A DNA stretch of 64,000 bases, from NCBI RefSeq assembly GCF_028767025.1, contig NZ_JAJQXX010000012.1, forward strand, positions 35,745-99,744, given 5' to 3'. How positions within the stretch are numbered: position 1 is the stretch's first letter; the number at the start of each line of letters is the position of its first letter. The position numbers and the translations under genes were made by a program. Origin of the DNA: Blautia sp. XA-2221. GTDB taxonomy: Bacteria; Bacillota; Clostridia; Lachnospirales; Lachnospiraceae. Shown here one piece after another: positions 19,966 through 29,647 of the stretch. The notes below the pieces were generated by a model. It searched no databases. It was not told where the DNA came from and was given only the letters and a program-made list of their open reading frames with translations.

Positions 19966-21957
19966 TTATATCTGTTCCAACTCCTGAAGATTCCTCTTAA
20001 GTTCCAGCATCTTATCTCTCAGCTCTGCTGCCTGCTCAAAGTTCAGATCTGCTGCTGCCGCGCGCATCTGCTTTTCTACCTGAGCGATCAGCTTCGTCAG
20101 TTCCTTACGACTCATGGACTCCGGATCTTTTTTCAGCTTCACTTCTGTTTCTGCAACTGCTTTAGAAACTGTAATCAGGTCACGAACTGCCTTTTTAATA
20201 GTCGTTGGCGTAATTCCATGTTCCTTATTATAATCTTCCTGAATGCTGCGGCGGCGCTCAGTTTCCTGAATAGCTTTTTTCATGGAATCTGTCATAACAT
20301 CCGCATACATGATCACATGGCCTTCGCTGTTTCGTGCCGCACGGCCTATCGTCTGGATCAAAGAAACCTCTGAACGGAGAAATCCCTCTTTGTCTGCATC
20401 CAGAATTGCCACCAATGTAATCTCCGGAATATCCAGGCCCTCCCTGAGAAGGTTGATTCCTACCAGAACGTCAAATACGTCCAGACGCATATCACGGATA
20501 ATTTCTGCCCGCTGCAAGGTATCTATATCTGAATGAAGATATCGGACACGTATTCCCACATCTTTCATATAATCTGTAAGGTCCTCTGCCATACGTTTGG
20601 TCAAAGTCGTAATCAGGATTTTGTGCCCCTTTTCAACCTCTTTATTTACCTCGCTGATCAGATCATCGATCTGTCCCTCTACAGGGCGTACTTCCACCTT
20701 AGGATCGAGAAGCCCTGTAGGACGTATGATCTGTTCTGCCCGCAGCAGCTCATGATCAGCCTCGTACTGTCCCGGGGTTGCTGACACAAACATTACCTGA
20801 TCCAGTTTGCCTTCAAACTCATCAAAACTTAACGGACGATTGTCTTTGGCTGACGGCAGACGGAATCCATAGTCAACCAGCGTCTGCTTGCGGCTCTGAT
20901 CTCCTGCATACATTCCCCCTACCTGAGAAACCGTTTTATGTGATTCATCAATAATAAGAAGAAAATCATCCTTAAAATAATCCATCAGCGTATAGGGCGG
21001 CTGTCCCGGAGCCAGTCCTGTTAAGTGCCTGGAATAATTCTCAATTCCGGAACAGAATCCCGTTTCTTTCATCATTTCCACGTCAAAGTTGGTACGCTCC
21101 GCTATTCTCTGAGCCTCGATCAACTTGTCCTCACTTTTAAAATAATCTACCTGTTCTTTCATTTCTGCAAGGATAGCATCTGCTGCTCTTTTAATCTGCT
21201 CCTGAGGCACAACATAATGAGATGCGGGAAAAATCCCCACATGGCTCTCTTCATTTTTAATCTCGCCGGTCAGTACATCAATTTCTGTGATCCGCTCAAT
21301 CTCATCTCCGAAAAACTCCACACGAACAGCCCGGTCTGTGGCATTAGCCGGAAAAATTTCCAGCACATCACCTTTCACCCGGAAAGTCCCCCGGTGAAAA
21401 TCCATCTCATTCCTTGTATACTGAATGTCGATCAGCTGCCGTATGACCTCATCCCTGTCTTTTTCCATACCCGGACGCAGAGAAATCATCATGTCAAAAA
21501 ATTCCTGGGGCGCACCCAGACCGTAAATGCAGGACACTGAAGACACCACAATCACATCTCTTCGCTCACAGAGAGCCGCAGTTGCAGAAAGCCGCAATTT
21601 GTCTATCTCATCGTTGGTGGATGCATCCTTGGCAATGTAGGTATCTGTGGAAGGAACATAAGCCTCAGGCTGGTAGTAATCGTAATAGGAAACAAAGTAT
21701 TCCACCGCGTTATTTGGAAAAAATTCTTTAAACTCGCCGTAAAGCTGTGCAGCCAGAGTTTTATTATGTGCAAGCACAAGCGTCGGTTTATTCAGTTCCT
21801 TAATTACATTTGCCATGGTAAATGTTTTACCTGAACCGGTAACTCCTAACAGAGTTTCAAACTGATTGCCTTCCTTAAATCCTTTTACCAGTTTGGCAAT
21901 GGCCTGGGGCTGATCGCCGGTGGGAGCGTATTCTGATACTAACTCAAAATGATCCAT
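19966..21957 (-). CDS. uvrB: Excinuclease ABC subunit B
   Basis: A 663-residue nucleotide-excision-repair helicase-like subunit. It has Walker [11 protein letters not shown], the beta-hairpin region [22 protein letters not shown]-type IDESH, helicase motif VI (QTIGRAARN) and a C-terminal UVR domain ([21 protein letters not shown]). No uvrA or uvrC lies nearby. A LexA-like box and promoter lie upstream, compatible with SOS control. Confidence 0.97.
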   Translation of the reverse strand: MDHFELVSEYAPTGDQPQAIAKLVKGFKEGNQFETLLGVTGSGKTFTMANVIKELNKPTLVLAHNKTLAAQLYGEFKEFFPNNAVEYFVSYYDYYQPEAYVPSTDTYIAKDASTNDEIDKLRLSATAALCERRDVIVVSSVSCIYGLGAPQEFFDMMISLRPGMEKDRDEVIRQLIDIQYTRNEMDFHRGTFRVKGDVLEIFPANATDRAVRVEFFGDEIERITEIDVLTGEIKNEESHVGIFPASHYVVPQEQIKRAADAILAEMKEQVDYFKSEDKLIEAQRIAERTNFDVEMMKETGFCSGIENYSRHLTGLAPGQPPYTLMDYFKDDFLLIIDESHKTVSQVGGMYAGDQSRKQTLVDYGFRLPSAKDNRPLSFDEFEGKLDQVMFVSATPGQYEADHELLRAEQIIRPTGLLDPKVEVRPVEGQIDDLISEVNKEVEKGHKILITTLTKRMAEDLTDYMKDVGIRVRYLHSDIDTLQRAEIIRDMRLDVFDVLVGINLLREGLDIPEITLVAILDADKEGFLRSEVSLIQTIGRAARNSEGHVIMYADVMTDSMKKAIQETERRRSIQEDYNKEHGITPTTIKKAVRDLITVSKAVAETEVKLKKDPESMSRKELTKLIAQVEKQMRAAAADLNFEQAAELRDKMLELKRNLQELEQI

Positions 21958-22081
21958 ATTCTCTCCTTAAATCACAATGTATTTTTCAGATATCAAATAT
22001 AAAACATTATCTAACTGTAATTTTATAAGTACAAAGTCACTACAGGTATATTTTACCCACACTGACTTCTTTCCATTATTT

Positions 22082-22110
22082 ATTATATCAGGATACAAAA
22101 GAAAAGTACA
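22082..22110 (-). promoter_or_regulatory. Probable promoter of uvrB
   Basis: Minus strand TGTACT (22110-22105) and a perfect TATAAT (22087-22082), 17 bp apart, about 120 bp upstream of uvrB. Confidence 0.5.
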
Positions 22111-22119
22111 GAATAATCC

Positions 22120-22131
22120 GAATGTTTGTTC
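22120..22131. promoter_or_regulatory. LexA-like (SOS) box upstream of uvrB
   Basis: GAATGTTTGTTC (GAAC-N4-ATTC on the other strand) matches the Gram-positive LexA consensus GAAC-N4-GTTC with one mismatch. It lies just upstream of the uvrB -35 element. Confidence 0.45.
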
Positions 22132-22609
22132 TGTGATTTTCTTTTAATCTGTTCAGCATTCCAAACGTTCCATTATGTTTATCCACGCTTTGTTTTACAA
22201 AAAATTTCCGCTTCCATAAGCTCTCTGATACATCTTATTCAGAAAGAAATCGTCCGTTTTTCTCCGTATTTTCATTGATTTCACCGTTTATAGAATCAAA
22301 ACTGAATTGTCCGTTTTCTATTATAATGGCATATGAACTCCAGTTGTCTTTTTGCAGCATGAATTTTTCGACAGGATTCAATGGTCTTGTCCATTACCAG
22401 TATATTGACAAAAATCGTATAACGGCTAAACTCATTGATAAACATCACTTTTTGCTTTACGAAAATCGTCGATAACAGCTCCTGTCGTCTTCTGATACTT
22501 CAAAATAATTGGAAATGGAAATTGCCCGGTATACTTGTTTATTATTCTCTGTATAAAGCGAACAAGATAATAAAACAGATTTTCTGCAATTCCGGTAACT
22601 GCACAAAGC

Positions 22610-22657
22610 AGGAGACAAATGCATTTCAGATAAGCTGAAAATATGCCCCTGTCTCCT
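22610..22657. repeat. Long imperfect hairpin in the uvrB-EamA gap
   Basis: AGGAGACA (22610-22617) pairs with TGTCTCCT (22650-22657); inside, GCATTTCAG pairs imperfectly with CTGAAAATATGC. No T tract follows on either strand. The surrounding gap (22132-22817) has no convincing gene; the short frames there show no recognisable domain and may be remnants. Confidence 0.45.
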
Positions 22658-22849
22658 CACTCATTTCCCATAACTGAACTTAATTGCTTCCATTCACTGC
22701 AGCAACTGCGTACAGCCATATTCCTTCCCAAATATCTATATCAGACATCTGATTTTTGGTATTAAATTTCCCCTCTTTAGTATTTTCCTAAATGATATTA
22801 CATCACTCTGTGATCTCTCACATAACTGCCAGAAGCAAAGTTCCCACAG

Positions 22850-23686
22850 TCATACACGCCACACCCAGCGCTGCTTTTTTGTCAGTTTCTCATGAAATAC
22901 AATCCATGAAAATGCAATGGTAACAAGGATACTTAATTTATCCACAGCAACAACCACGCTTGCCGGTCCCTGCTGTAAAGCATGATAGTAACAAAGCCAG
23001 GAGGCTCCTGTTGCAAAACCGGACAGGATAATAAAGGCAAGCTCTCTTTTTTCAGTTTTTCTTATCTGGCGCTGCTTTCCGGTTATAAAGACCATAAGCC
23101 AAGCCATAAGCAATACAACGGTAGTGCGAATGGCTGTTCCCAGATTTGAGTCAATATCCTGGATTCCAATTTTACCAAGAATCGAGGTAAGACTTGCAAA
23201 CACAGCTGATAAAACGGCGTAGATCAGCCATGTTCCATTCCTCTTTTTTTCCTGTTTCGACTCTATTTCTTTACGGCAAATCATCAGCATAATCCCTATT
23301 GCGATCAGTACCACTGCTGCTGTTTTTCCCCAGGTAAGCCCCTCATTCAAAAAGATCAGCGCCAGCAAAATCGTAAGTATTGTACTGGATTTATCCACAG
23401 GCACAACCTTGTTAATATCACCTTTCTGTAGTGCATGAAAATAACAAAGCCAGGAAGCCCCTGTTGAAAGTCCGGATAATATCAAAAATACCATTGTCCT
23501 TGCGCTTATTCTTCCAACTCCGCTTCCTGCACCTGTGATCAAAACCATTAACCACGAAAATATCAGCACAACAACTGTACGAATGGCTGTTGCCACATCA
23601 GAATCCGTCTTCTGTATTCCACACTTGGCCAGAATCGCTGTAATTCCTGCAAAAAACGAGGAACCTATTGCATAAAAAATCCACAT
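22850..23686 (-). pseudogene. EamA/DMT-family transporter, C-terminus frameshifted
   Basis: A ten-helix drug/metabolite transporter made of two EamA repeats (GSSFFAGITAILAKCGIQ and SAVFASLTSILGKIGIQ align; GASWLCYFHALQKG and GASWLCYYHALQQG align). The start is ATG 23686 behind AAAGGAGG. Near the end, frame 0 gives KLTKKQRWVWRV and stops. One extra A in the A6 run would give KLTKKAALGVACMTVG and so on to a natural stop at 22818, restoring the last membrane helix. So the gene has a -1 frameshift in a homopolymer. It is either a sequencing error, a recent mutation or phase variation. The substrate is unknown. Confidence 0.75.
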
Positions 23687-23750
23687 AACAGCCTCCTTTA
23701 TCCTGAGTTCTGTCATAGCCACTGTTTAATCCGAGGTGTTTTTCCATAAT

Positions 23751-24233
23751 TTACTGTGTCGGACACATCACGATAATTCTTTGGGGCGCAGTCTGCGGAG
23801 GAATACTTTTTGTCACAGAACCATAGTAAACCAGAAGATCCTGTCCCTCCGGACTGCACATAAAACGCTGTCCATTTAAAGTGCGTATATTTGTGACCGG
23901 GGAAAGATTTAATTTCAGAGATCCATCTTCCGCAGTCAGCGTATCATCAAAAAATTTCAGAACAACGTCCTGCCCGGACCTTAATGCTGTCACCAGCTCC
24001 GCCTGGTACTGAGGAGGAAAAATAGCCAGTGCAGGAAGGCTGGTATCATAAAAAGCAGCTACCTTCATTCCCCGCCTGAGTCTGACGTTATCTACAACAA
24101 TGGTATCCCCTGATACCACAAAATTCACAATTTCTCCATCTGTATCAACAGAAATCAGAAGCGAGCAGCAAGAACCACCGCTCCTGATATCCCGGATCAC
24201 TCCAGTTACTTTTTCATAAGATGAAAATGTCAT
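23751..24233 (-). CDS. Conserved hypothetical protein
   Basis: A 160-residue protein that I do not recognise functionally. It is beta-rich with no signal peptide or membrane helix: MTFSSYEKVTGVIRDIRSGG, a Cys pair (GSCCSLL), IVNFVVSGDTIVVDN, then FPPQYQAELVTAL and VTKSIPPQTAPQRIIVM near the end. The pattern resembles OB-like or coat-associated hypothetical proteins of Clostridia, but this is only an impression. It sits between an EamA transporter and another unknown gene. Confidence 0.55.
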   Translation of the reverse strand: MTFSSYEKVTGVIRDIRSGGSCCSLLISVDTDGEIVNFVVSGDTIVVDNVRLRRGMKVAAFYDTSLPALAIFPPQYQAELVTALRSGQDVVLKFFDDTLTAEDGSLKLNLSPVTNIRTLNGQRFMCSPEGQDLLVYYGSVTKSIPPQTAPQRIIVMCPTQ

Positions 24234-24300
24234 GCCAAAACCTTTTTTATTTATTTTATGAAAGAACCGCTTACCCTGTTACTTCTTTGCCAGAATTTTT

Positions 24301-25275
24301 CTATCTGATATAAATCCCGTCTGCGCCCACAAAAGAATCTTGCGGATATTCTGAATCCAGAAGTTCACTTCTCTTTTGTAAGAAATCTTCATACTCGTTT
24401 TCCATCAGACAGTACAGAAGCTTTCTGGGCATACCCACACGGACTTTTCGTTCTTCTTCCCTGTATTCTGTCTCAGAAAAATAAGGCACTGCCAGAGAAA
24501 TCTCTACATTTTTCCCACAAATCCTGAGTCCTTCTCCCTGCTCCATAAACAGCTCGCAAAGGGGCTGGTAATATGCTCTGAAAAAATCTTCCTCACGAAA
24601 TCTGATGCACTCTTTATTTTCCTTCTGAGTGCTTTCCGGCTGACGTACCACACCACAAAGATAACTGTGGTCATAGTAGGTCATACACACTGCTGCCGGA
24701 TCCGGCACATGTCCATTTACAGATTCAATATCCGAAATCTGCTGACTTCCCTTTTTCAGCGCCTGCTCTCTTCTGTTGCTTCCTCCCTTTGCTTCCCAGA
24801 CACTCCACTGATTTTCGGGTATGCTCAATCCAATCATATCCTGACGCCATTCACTGTTAAAAAAATCAATAAATTCTTTATGGTCGATACTGCTGATCAA
24901 ATTCAGATGCGTCAGATAATCAGCTCCGTAAAGCCGTCCACTGACCAGTTTCGTAAGAAACATACCCATATAATAGGACATCACACTCTTCTCTGACGAA
25001 TCCAGATAAGCAATCCGTTTTGCTTTTTTCAGTCGGTCGCCTTCTGTATCAAGGGCAGTTTCCACAAGAAACATTTTATAGGTAAGCTCCAGTTTCTTTT
25101 TTGATAAAAAGGAGGCTGTCATCCTCTGAACAGGCATCCCACAGGTAATTACTGCATGCAGCAGCTCCCTGTTAGAAAATACCAGTTCTGTGTTTTTATT
25201 TACCAATCCCGTATTACTCCCGCAGTCCTCCTGCTCCAGAGACATAGTATATGTTTTATCTTCTGTTAAAATCAT
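24301..25275 (-). CDS. Hypothetical protein with a PD-(D/E)XK-like motif
   Basis: A 324-residue protein of unknown function. Asp146 (WRQDMIGL), then Glu161-x-Lys163 in WSVWEAKGGSN, form a D-x14-ExK pattern like that of PD-(D/E)XK nuclease-fold domains, where the segment before ExK is a beta strand. Downstream QALKKGSQQISDI would be the following helix. No helicase or methylase partner is adjacent, so a restriction role is not implied. Assignment of the fold is inference from one motif. Confidence 0.5.
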   Translation of the reverse strand: MILTEDKTYTMSLEQEDCGSNTGLVNKNTELVFSNRELLHAVITCGMPVQRMTASFLSKKKLELTYKMFLVETALDTEGDRLKKAKRIAYLDSSEKSVMSYYMGMFLTKLVSGRLYGADYLTHLNLISSIDHKEFIDFFNSEWRQDMIGLSIPENQWSVWEAKGGSNRREQALKKGSQQISDIESVNGHVPDPAAVCMTYYDHSYLCGVVRQPESTQKENKECIRFREEDFFRAYYQPLCELFMEQGEGLRICGKNVEISLAVPYFSETEYREEERKVRVGMPRKLLYCLMENEYEDFLQKRSELLDSEYPQDSFVGADGIYIR

Positions 25276-25432
25276 GATTCTTCTCCTTGAAAAATGATAA
25301 AATATCTGTTTTTATTGTATCATTTTCAGGACGGTTTAGGCAATGGATTTTAAGCAAATCTTCCTATTCGCACACTTCTGTTTTTATGACATAAAATATA
25401 TGGTATCTTAATTCATCAGAAAGGATTTGTTC

Positions 25433-25756
25433 ATGGAAAATTATCATATGAACCGTTCCTGCGGACGTCCATATCATGCAACCTGCGGCATGGCAAAAGC
25501 GCAGATGCCCGACAGGTATTCTTCCTGTCCGTGTACAGAACAGCACAAAAAATCGTCCTGTGCCTGCCGTATGCCCAATACAACTACAATAAACCCGGAG
25601 ATGTATACTCATGCAGATCATCTGGAACCTGCTATGGCATATGTGCCCTGTCAGCAGCTTACCACTACCTATGACCTCTGTTATGCGCTAAATGTCGGAA
25701 CCATTTTCCCGCAGCTTTGCAAACCATTTTGCGGAAAGAGAGGGGGACGACGATGA
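25433..25756 (+). CDS. cotJA: Spore coat-associated protein CotJA
   Basis: A 107-residue protein whose C-terminal half matches CotJA: PAMAYVPCQQLTTTYDLCYA then LNVGTIFPQLCKPFCG. The N-terminus is Cys-rich. CotJA, CotJB and CotJC are assembled together in the inner coat during sporulation. The start is ATG 25433, with AAGGA 7 nt upstream. It is translationally coupled to cotJB (ATGA overlap). Confidence 0.88.
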   Translation: MENYHMNRSCGRPYHATCGMAKAQMPDRYSSCPCTEQHKKSSCACRMPNTTTINPEMYTHADHLEPAMAYVPCQQLTTTYDLCYALNVGTIFPQLCKPFCGKRGGRR

Positions 25757-26037
25757 TGTATCAGAATTCTTCAGGATCCAAAGCGCAGCTTCTTCAGAAA
25801 ATCAATGAAGTAAGCTTTGCAGTCAATGATCTTCTCCTTTACCTGGACACACATCCCTGCTGCGAAAAAGGAATGGCTCTTTACCGTGAATATGCAGCAG
25901 AACGTAAAAAACTGATGAAAGAATATGCCAGATGCTATGGTCCTCTTACCGTAGATGACGCCCTGGAAGCAGACGGAAACACCTGGAAATGGATGGAACA
26001 GCCATTCCCATGGGAAATGGAAGGAGGATGCAGATAG
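25753..26037 (+). CDS. cotJB: Spore coat protein CotJB
   Basis: A 94-residue protein with the CotJB pattern: LLQKINEVSFAVNDLLLYLD, then HPCCEKGMALYREYAAERKK and the C-terminal WPWE-like WKWMEQPFPWEMEGG. The start is ATG 25753, overlapping the cotJA stop, with an AGGGGG site upstream. It lies 3 bp before cotJC and is expressed in the mother cell in Bacillus. Confidence 0.88.
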   Translation: MMYQNSSGSKAQLLQKINEVSFAVNDLLLYLDTHPCCEKGMALYREYAAERKKLMKEYARCYGPLTVDDALEADGNTWKWMEQPFPWEMEGGCR

Positions 26038-26040
26038 CTT

Positions 26041-26646
26041 ATGTGGAATTATGAAAAAAGATTACAGTATCCAATTAATATTAAAACACCCAATGCAAAA
26101 ATTGCTCAGTTTATCATGAGTCAATATGGTGGCCCGGATGGAGAAATCGGAGCTTCTCTCCGCTATCTTTCTCAGCGTTTTACCATGCCAAACCGTATGG
26201 CTTCTGCAGTATTAAACGATATCGGTACAGAGGAACTGGCCCATCTGGAAATGGTGTCTACAATCGTTCACCAGCTTACCCGAGATCTTTCTATGGAAGA
26301 AATCGAAAAAAGCGGCTTTGGTCCTTATTATATTGATCATACAGTAGGCGTATGGCCTCAGGCTGCCGGGGGTGTTCCCTTTAATGCCTGTGAATTTCAG
26401 AGCAAAGGAGATCCTGTCACTGATCTTTTCGAGAACCTTGCTGCCGAACAGAAAGCCCGATCTACTTACGATAATATCCTGCGCGTGGTACGGAACATTC
26501 CGGAAATTGCAGATCCCATCAGATTTCTCCGCGCAAGAGAAGTGGTGCATTTCCAAAGATTCGGTGAAGCAAAGAGTACTTATACAAGCAAAAATAAAAG
26601 ATTTGTTTTTAGAAATTTCTGTTGTTTTGTTCTCCATCAGATTTAG
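26041..26646 (+). pseudogene. cotJC: CotJC (manganese catalase-like coat protein), 5' part, interrupted by an integrated element
   Basis: Residues 1-177 match CotJC, a ferritin-like manganese-catalase relative of the spore coat. Putative metal ligands are all present: E35, E65/H68 (EELAH), E136 and E167/H170 (EVVH). After QRFGEA (residue 177) the native sequence is lost and 24 foreign residues encoded by the element follow (KSTYTSKN and so on) to a stop at 26644. The native C-terminus lies at 35314-35421. Joining the two parts at the shared core restores a 208-residue protein in frame. Whether the truncated form is stable is unknown. The gene is disrupted, not decayed: no other lesion is visible. 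Confidence 0.93.
26560..26570 (+). other. attL core of the element in cotJC
   Basis: TTCGGTGAAGC, codons 174-177 of cotJC, directly repeated at 35314-35324. Just inside the element, 26571-26589 is one of two inverted arms (AAAGAGTACTTATACAAGC). Confidence 0.9.
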
Positions 26647-26657
26647 CTTTTGTTTCA

Positions 26658-28175
26658 TCAGATATTCCATGTAATCTCGATGACATCCTCGTCAATATCA
26701 ATCCGGTCAATCAGAATATCCGCAACCCGCTGTTTGTCGTCATTGTCAAGTTCATCCCATTTTGCAACATAATTAGTGATTTTGTCCATCTTTCCAGAAG
26801 TTTGATTAGTACTTTGCTCAACCAGTTTTTGCTGTAAGGACTGTTTTTCTTTATCCAGTTCCTCAATCCTGCGATTGATATATTCCATCACTGTTTTATT
26901 CGCTTCCGGCACTTTTGCAAGCAAGTTTCCTATTTCCTGTTCAATCTCTGCAATCCGAATTTTCTCTACTTGACTGGCAGGCTGCGTTACCTCTTCCAGT
27001 TCATCCGACAGATATTGGAACTTGGCAAGCTGCTTTTTCATTTCCTCTAAAACATAATCCTCAAATACATCTGCATAGATGGTATGCCCTGCACCTTTAC
27101 ATTTAATGGAATATCGAGAACCTGAACATTGAAAATATCGCCCAGCTTTCGTGTTTGACCTTGTAACCGTATAGGCATAACCACATTTCTTACACTTCAC
27201 TTTTCCGGCAAGCCAGGTTCGCTTTCCTTTATTCGTTCTTGCTGACTGACGGTTTTTCATAATTTTTAATCGACATTTCAGCCAGACATCAGACTCAATC
27301 ACACCCAAATGAGGAGCGATTACCACATCCCGATCTACAAGATCGTACTGCTTTTTCTTTGTCTTATCTCCGTTGATTCCTTTATATAGAAAGATACCGT
27401 TAGTTCCCACATAATCAGAAGCCGGGTTAATCATATTTGCGCCCTGGCTTTCAAAGAAATTGTAGATATCAATATCTGCCTTTGCATATACTGGATTTCG
27501 GAGAATCTCGCTGATTCTTGCAGTAGACCAGGGCGCACCTCGTTTTTCTGTAAAACCTTGACGAAGCAATTCTCTCATAACTGCTCCCAAGGTCATATCT
27601 GGTTCCGAATAAAGCTGATAAATCAATCGAATCTGCTTCATTTCATTCGGTTCCGGCACAAAAACAGATGTATGAATTCCGTTGATAATTGTTTTTTCCA
27701 ACTGAAATCCATACGGTACACGACCACCCATGTAATATCCTTTCTGACTTTTCGTTGCATAAGCGTCTGCAATACGTTTCTGGATTGTTTCACGCTCCAA
27801 CTGTGCAAATACGATAGAAATATTCAGCATGGCATTGCCGATTGGTGTAGAAGTATCAAACTTCTCTGTGGAAGAAACAAATTCTACATGATATTGCTGA
27901 AATATTTCCATCATATTGGAAAAATCGAGAATAGAACGGCTGATACGGTCAAGCTTATAAACGATAACCCGTTTAATCTTTCCTGCCCGAATGTCTTCCA
28001 TCATTCTTGCAAATGCCGGTCTGTTGGTATTTTTTCCGCTAAATCCCTTGTCAATGTACGTTTCATACTCAGCTCCGCGAGTTTCATATTTACAAAACTC
28101 AAGCTGATTTTCGATGGAGATACTGTCTTTTTTATCCAGTGACTGTCTTGCGTATAAAGCATCGATTGGACACAT
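26658..28175 (-). CDS. Large serine recombinase (element integrase/excisionase)
   Basis: A 505-residue large serine recombinase. The N-terminal resolvase domain has the nucleophile Ser12 (ALYARQSLDKKDS), the RVIVYKLDRISRS segment and QLERETIQKR. The recombinase domain follows (GGRVPYGFQLEK, WSTARISEILRNPVYA). A zinc ribbon is visible (CKKCGYAYT...YFQCSG...IKCKG), then a C-terminal coiled coil, which in this family controls attP/attB versus attL/attR pairing. The ATG at 28175 follows AAGGAGG. Its 3' end lies 88 bp from attL. It is the likely enzyme for insertion into and excision from cotJC. SpoIVCA of the B. subtilis skin element is a functional analogue. Confidence 0.93.
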   Translation of the reverse strand: MCPIDALYARQSLDKKDSISIENQLEFCKYETRGAEYETYIDKGFSGKNTNRPAFARMMEDIRAGKIKRVIVYKLDRISRSILDFSNMMEIFQQYHVEFVSSTEKFDTSTPIGNAMLNISIVFAQLERETIQKRIADAYATKSQKGYYMGGRVPYGFQLEKTIINGIHTSVFVPEPNEMKQIRLIYQLYSEPDMTLGAVMRELLRQGFTEKRGAPWSTARISEILRNPVYAKADIDIYNFFESQGANMINPASDYVGTNGIFLYKGINGDKTKKKQYDLVDRDVVIAPHLGVIESDVWLKCRLKIMKNRQSARTNKGKRTWLAGKVKCKKCGYAYTVTRSNTKAGRYFQCSGSRYSIKCKGAGHTIYADVFEDYVLEEMKKQLAKFQYLSDELEEVTQPASQVEKIRIAEIEQEIGNLLAKVPEANKTVMEYINRRIEELDKEKQSLQQKLVEQSTNQTSGKMDKITNYVAKWDELDNDDKQRVADILIDRIDIDEDVIEITWNI

Positions 28176-28223
28176 AGCACATACCTCCTTACTATGTGTA
28201 AACAGTCACTCTCCATTACATTG

Positions 28224-28232
28224 ATTATACCA
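28224..28232 (-). promoter_or_regulatory. Possible extended -10 promoter of the recombinase gene
   Basis: Minus strand TGG-TATAAT, an extended -10 with consensus hexamer, about 48 bp upstream of the recombinase ATG. No good -35 is seen, and no clear SigE- or SigK-type promoter was recognised. Confidence 0.4.
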
Positions 28233-28257
28233 TGAATACCGCTTTCCGGTTTAAAAA

Positions 28258-28422
28258 TCATGCATATTTTTTAAAGATATTGTACAAATCTTTTCTTTGT
28301 TCTTCAAATATGCGGTTTGCGGTGTCTATGGAATACTGCGGATGTCTGCTGATTACACGAAAATGCATTTTTTCAACATGAATCTCTTTTAATTCTTCTA
28401 TTTTTTCTGTTATCTGTTTCAT
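28258..28422 (-). CDS. Small ORF (54 aa) upstream of the recombinase
   Basis: A 54-codon frame beginning MKQITEKIEELKEIHVEKMH and ending in KKYA, with GGGGGA 5 nt before ATG 28422. It is charged and helical-looking, without a recognised domain, and lies on the same strand as and 82 bp upstream of the recombinase. Small basic/acidic proteins in this position are candidates for recombination directionality factors, but nothing in the sequence proves it. Confidence 0.45.
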   Translation of the reverse strand: MKQITEKIEELKEIHVEKMHFRVISRHPQYSIDTANRIFEEQRKDLYNIFKKYA

Positions 28423-28775
28423 AATCTTCCCCCATATATCTTATTTTTGTTATAATTTGTCCTATTCCAAAACAGTCTGATTTCAAAACAAGATTCCGGT
28501 TTCTTTGGCGAATGATTTTTCACATTCCTCTTATGAATCGTTTCATAACCCGCCGTTGATTGCCGAGCCACCCCAAGGAGTTTCACCTATCAGATGTGAG
28601 TGTCATTATCTGCTTACCGCCGATTCCGGTCTCTCTGATTGTCAAGGTACACAAGCGTTATCCGCTTTTGTAGAGCCATCGTAGCATAAAAAAATCAGAA
28701 AACAGCGTTTCTTGCAGGCATAGCAATTCCCTGGAAATCGAGGTTATGAAAATTGCAGATTTGCAATAATATGGA
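28423..28775. other. Divergent control region between recombinase and XRE gene
   Basis: About 350 bp without a gene. It holds AT-rich tracts upstream of the small ORF (AATTATAACAAAAATAAGAT on the minus strand) and, at its right end, the XRE promoter. No clear operator repeat was resolved by eye. Confidence 0.4.
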
Positions 28776-28804
28776 TTGACCTATTCTTGGGAAACGACTA
28801 AAAT
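28776..28804 (+). promoter_or_regulatory. SigA promoter of the XRE regulator gene
   Basis: TTGACC (28776-28781) and TAAAAT (28799-28804), spacer 17 bp, 22 bp before the start codon. Confidence 0.7.
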
Positions 28805-28826
28805 AAGTCTAAGGGAGTTGATAGAG

Positions 28827-29642
28827 ATGGCTGAATTACCCGGAAATATCCATGAGAAAATCGGAGATTTAAGAATCGAACGGGGATTAACAAAAAAACT
28901 GGTGAGCGAAGATTTGGGAATCCCTGCTTCCCAGCTTACAAGAATTGAAAATGAAGATATCAAAAGTATCGGACACGAACTCATCATAAAATTTGCCGAT
29001 TATTTTGGTGTGTCCACAGATTATCTGTTGGGACGAACTAGTATCCGTTCTCAGAAGAATATAGAACTGAATGAACTGGGACTATCAAACAAGGCATTGA
29101 TTACGCTGCTGTCCGGCAAGGTAAATACAGAACTTCTCAGCCGAATCATGGAACATAGTAACTTTATTCCTCTCATGGGATATGCAGAAGCCTATTTTGA
29201 AAGCGCCCACGAGGAAGGATTTCTCTCCCGGAATAATGTGATCGACCTTGCAACCGGAGGTTTAACCGAACTTTTAAAAGAAAATCCTTCTCAGAAAACA
29301 GAAATAACCAATGAACTCCGCCATCTGAACGCTCAGAAAATCAGCGGAACAGAAGCTGATTTGGAGAAATTGAAGGCTACCTTTTTGAAAATCATGCGGG
29401 ATGTGAAGAACGAATATGGAGAAACAAAAGAAGATGTTACTGCCGAAGAAATGCGAAATCAGGTGAAACAACTCCATCAGGAAGCAATGAAGCATAAAGG
29501 TCATATGACCGAAGCTAAAATGGCAGAACTTACAGCAAAAATGCTTGCTCCGACAGGTATAGATGGCGATAATCTCAAATTATTTGAAAAACTTATGGAA
29601 AATATATTGAAGGATTCAAATAAAAAACGGAAAAAGAGGTGA
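28827..29642 (+). CDS. XRE-family transcriptional regulator of the element
   Basis: A 271-residue protein with an N-terminal HTH_XRE (IHEKIGDLRIERGLTKKLVS, PASQLTRIENEDIK, FADYFGVSTDYLLGRTS; residues about 9-65) and an alpha-helical C-terminal region rich in Lys and Glu. The ATG at 28827 is chosen for the AAGGGAG upstream; an upstream in-frame start would lie on the -35 hexamer. It is divergent from the recombinase and heads the cargo operon, so it is a likely regulator of element maintenance or excision, by inference. Its stop overlaps the start region of the DUF4258 gene. Confidence 0.8.
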   Translation: MAELPGNIHEKIGDLRIERGLTKKLVSEDLGIPASQLTRIENEDIKSIGHELIIKFADYFGVSTDYLLGRTSIRSQKNIELNELGLSNKALITLLSGKVNTELLSRIMEHSNFIPLMGYAEAYFESAHEEGFLSRNNVIDLATGGLTELLKENPSQKTEITNELRHLNAQKISGTEADLEKLKATFLKIMRDVKNEYGETKEDVTAEEMRNQVKQLHQEAMKHKGHMTEAKMAELTAKMLAPTGIDGDNLKLFEKLMENILKDSNKKRKKR

Positions 29643-29647
29643 TGAAA

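Noticed and set aside
22275..22660. Short frames in the uvrB-EamA gap as genes
   Set aside because: No ribosome sites, no recognisable domains, overlapping on both strands.
26041..26646. CotJC as a complete gene with a natural variant C-terminus
   Set aside because: The conserved C-terminus is found intact beyond the element, and the last 24 residues are encoded by element DNA.
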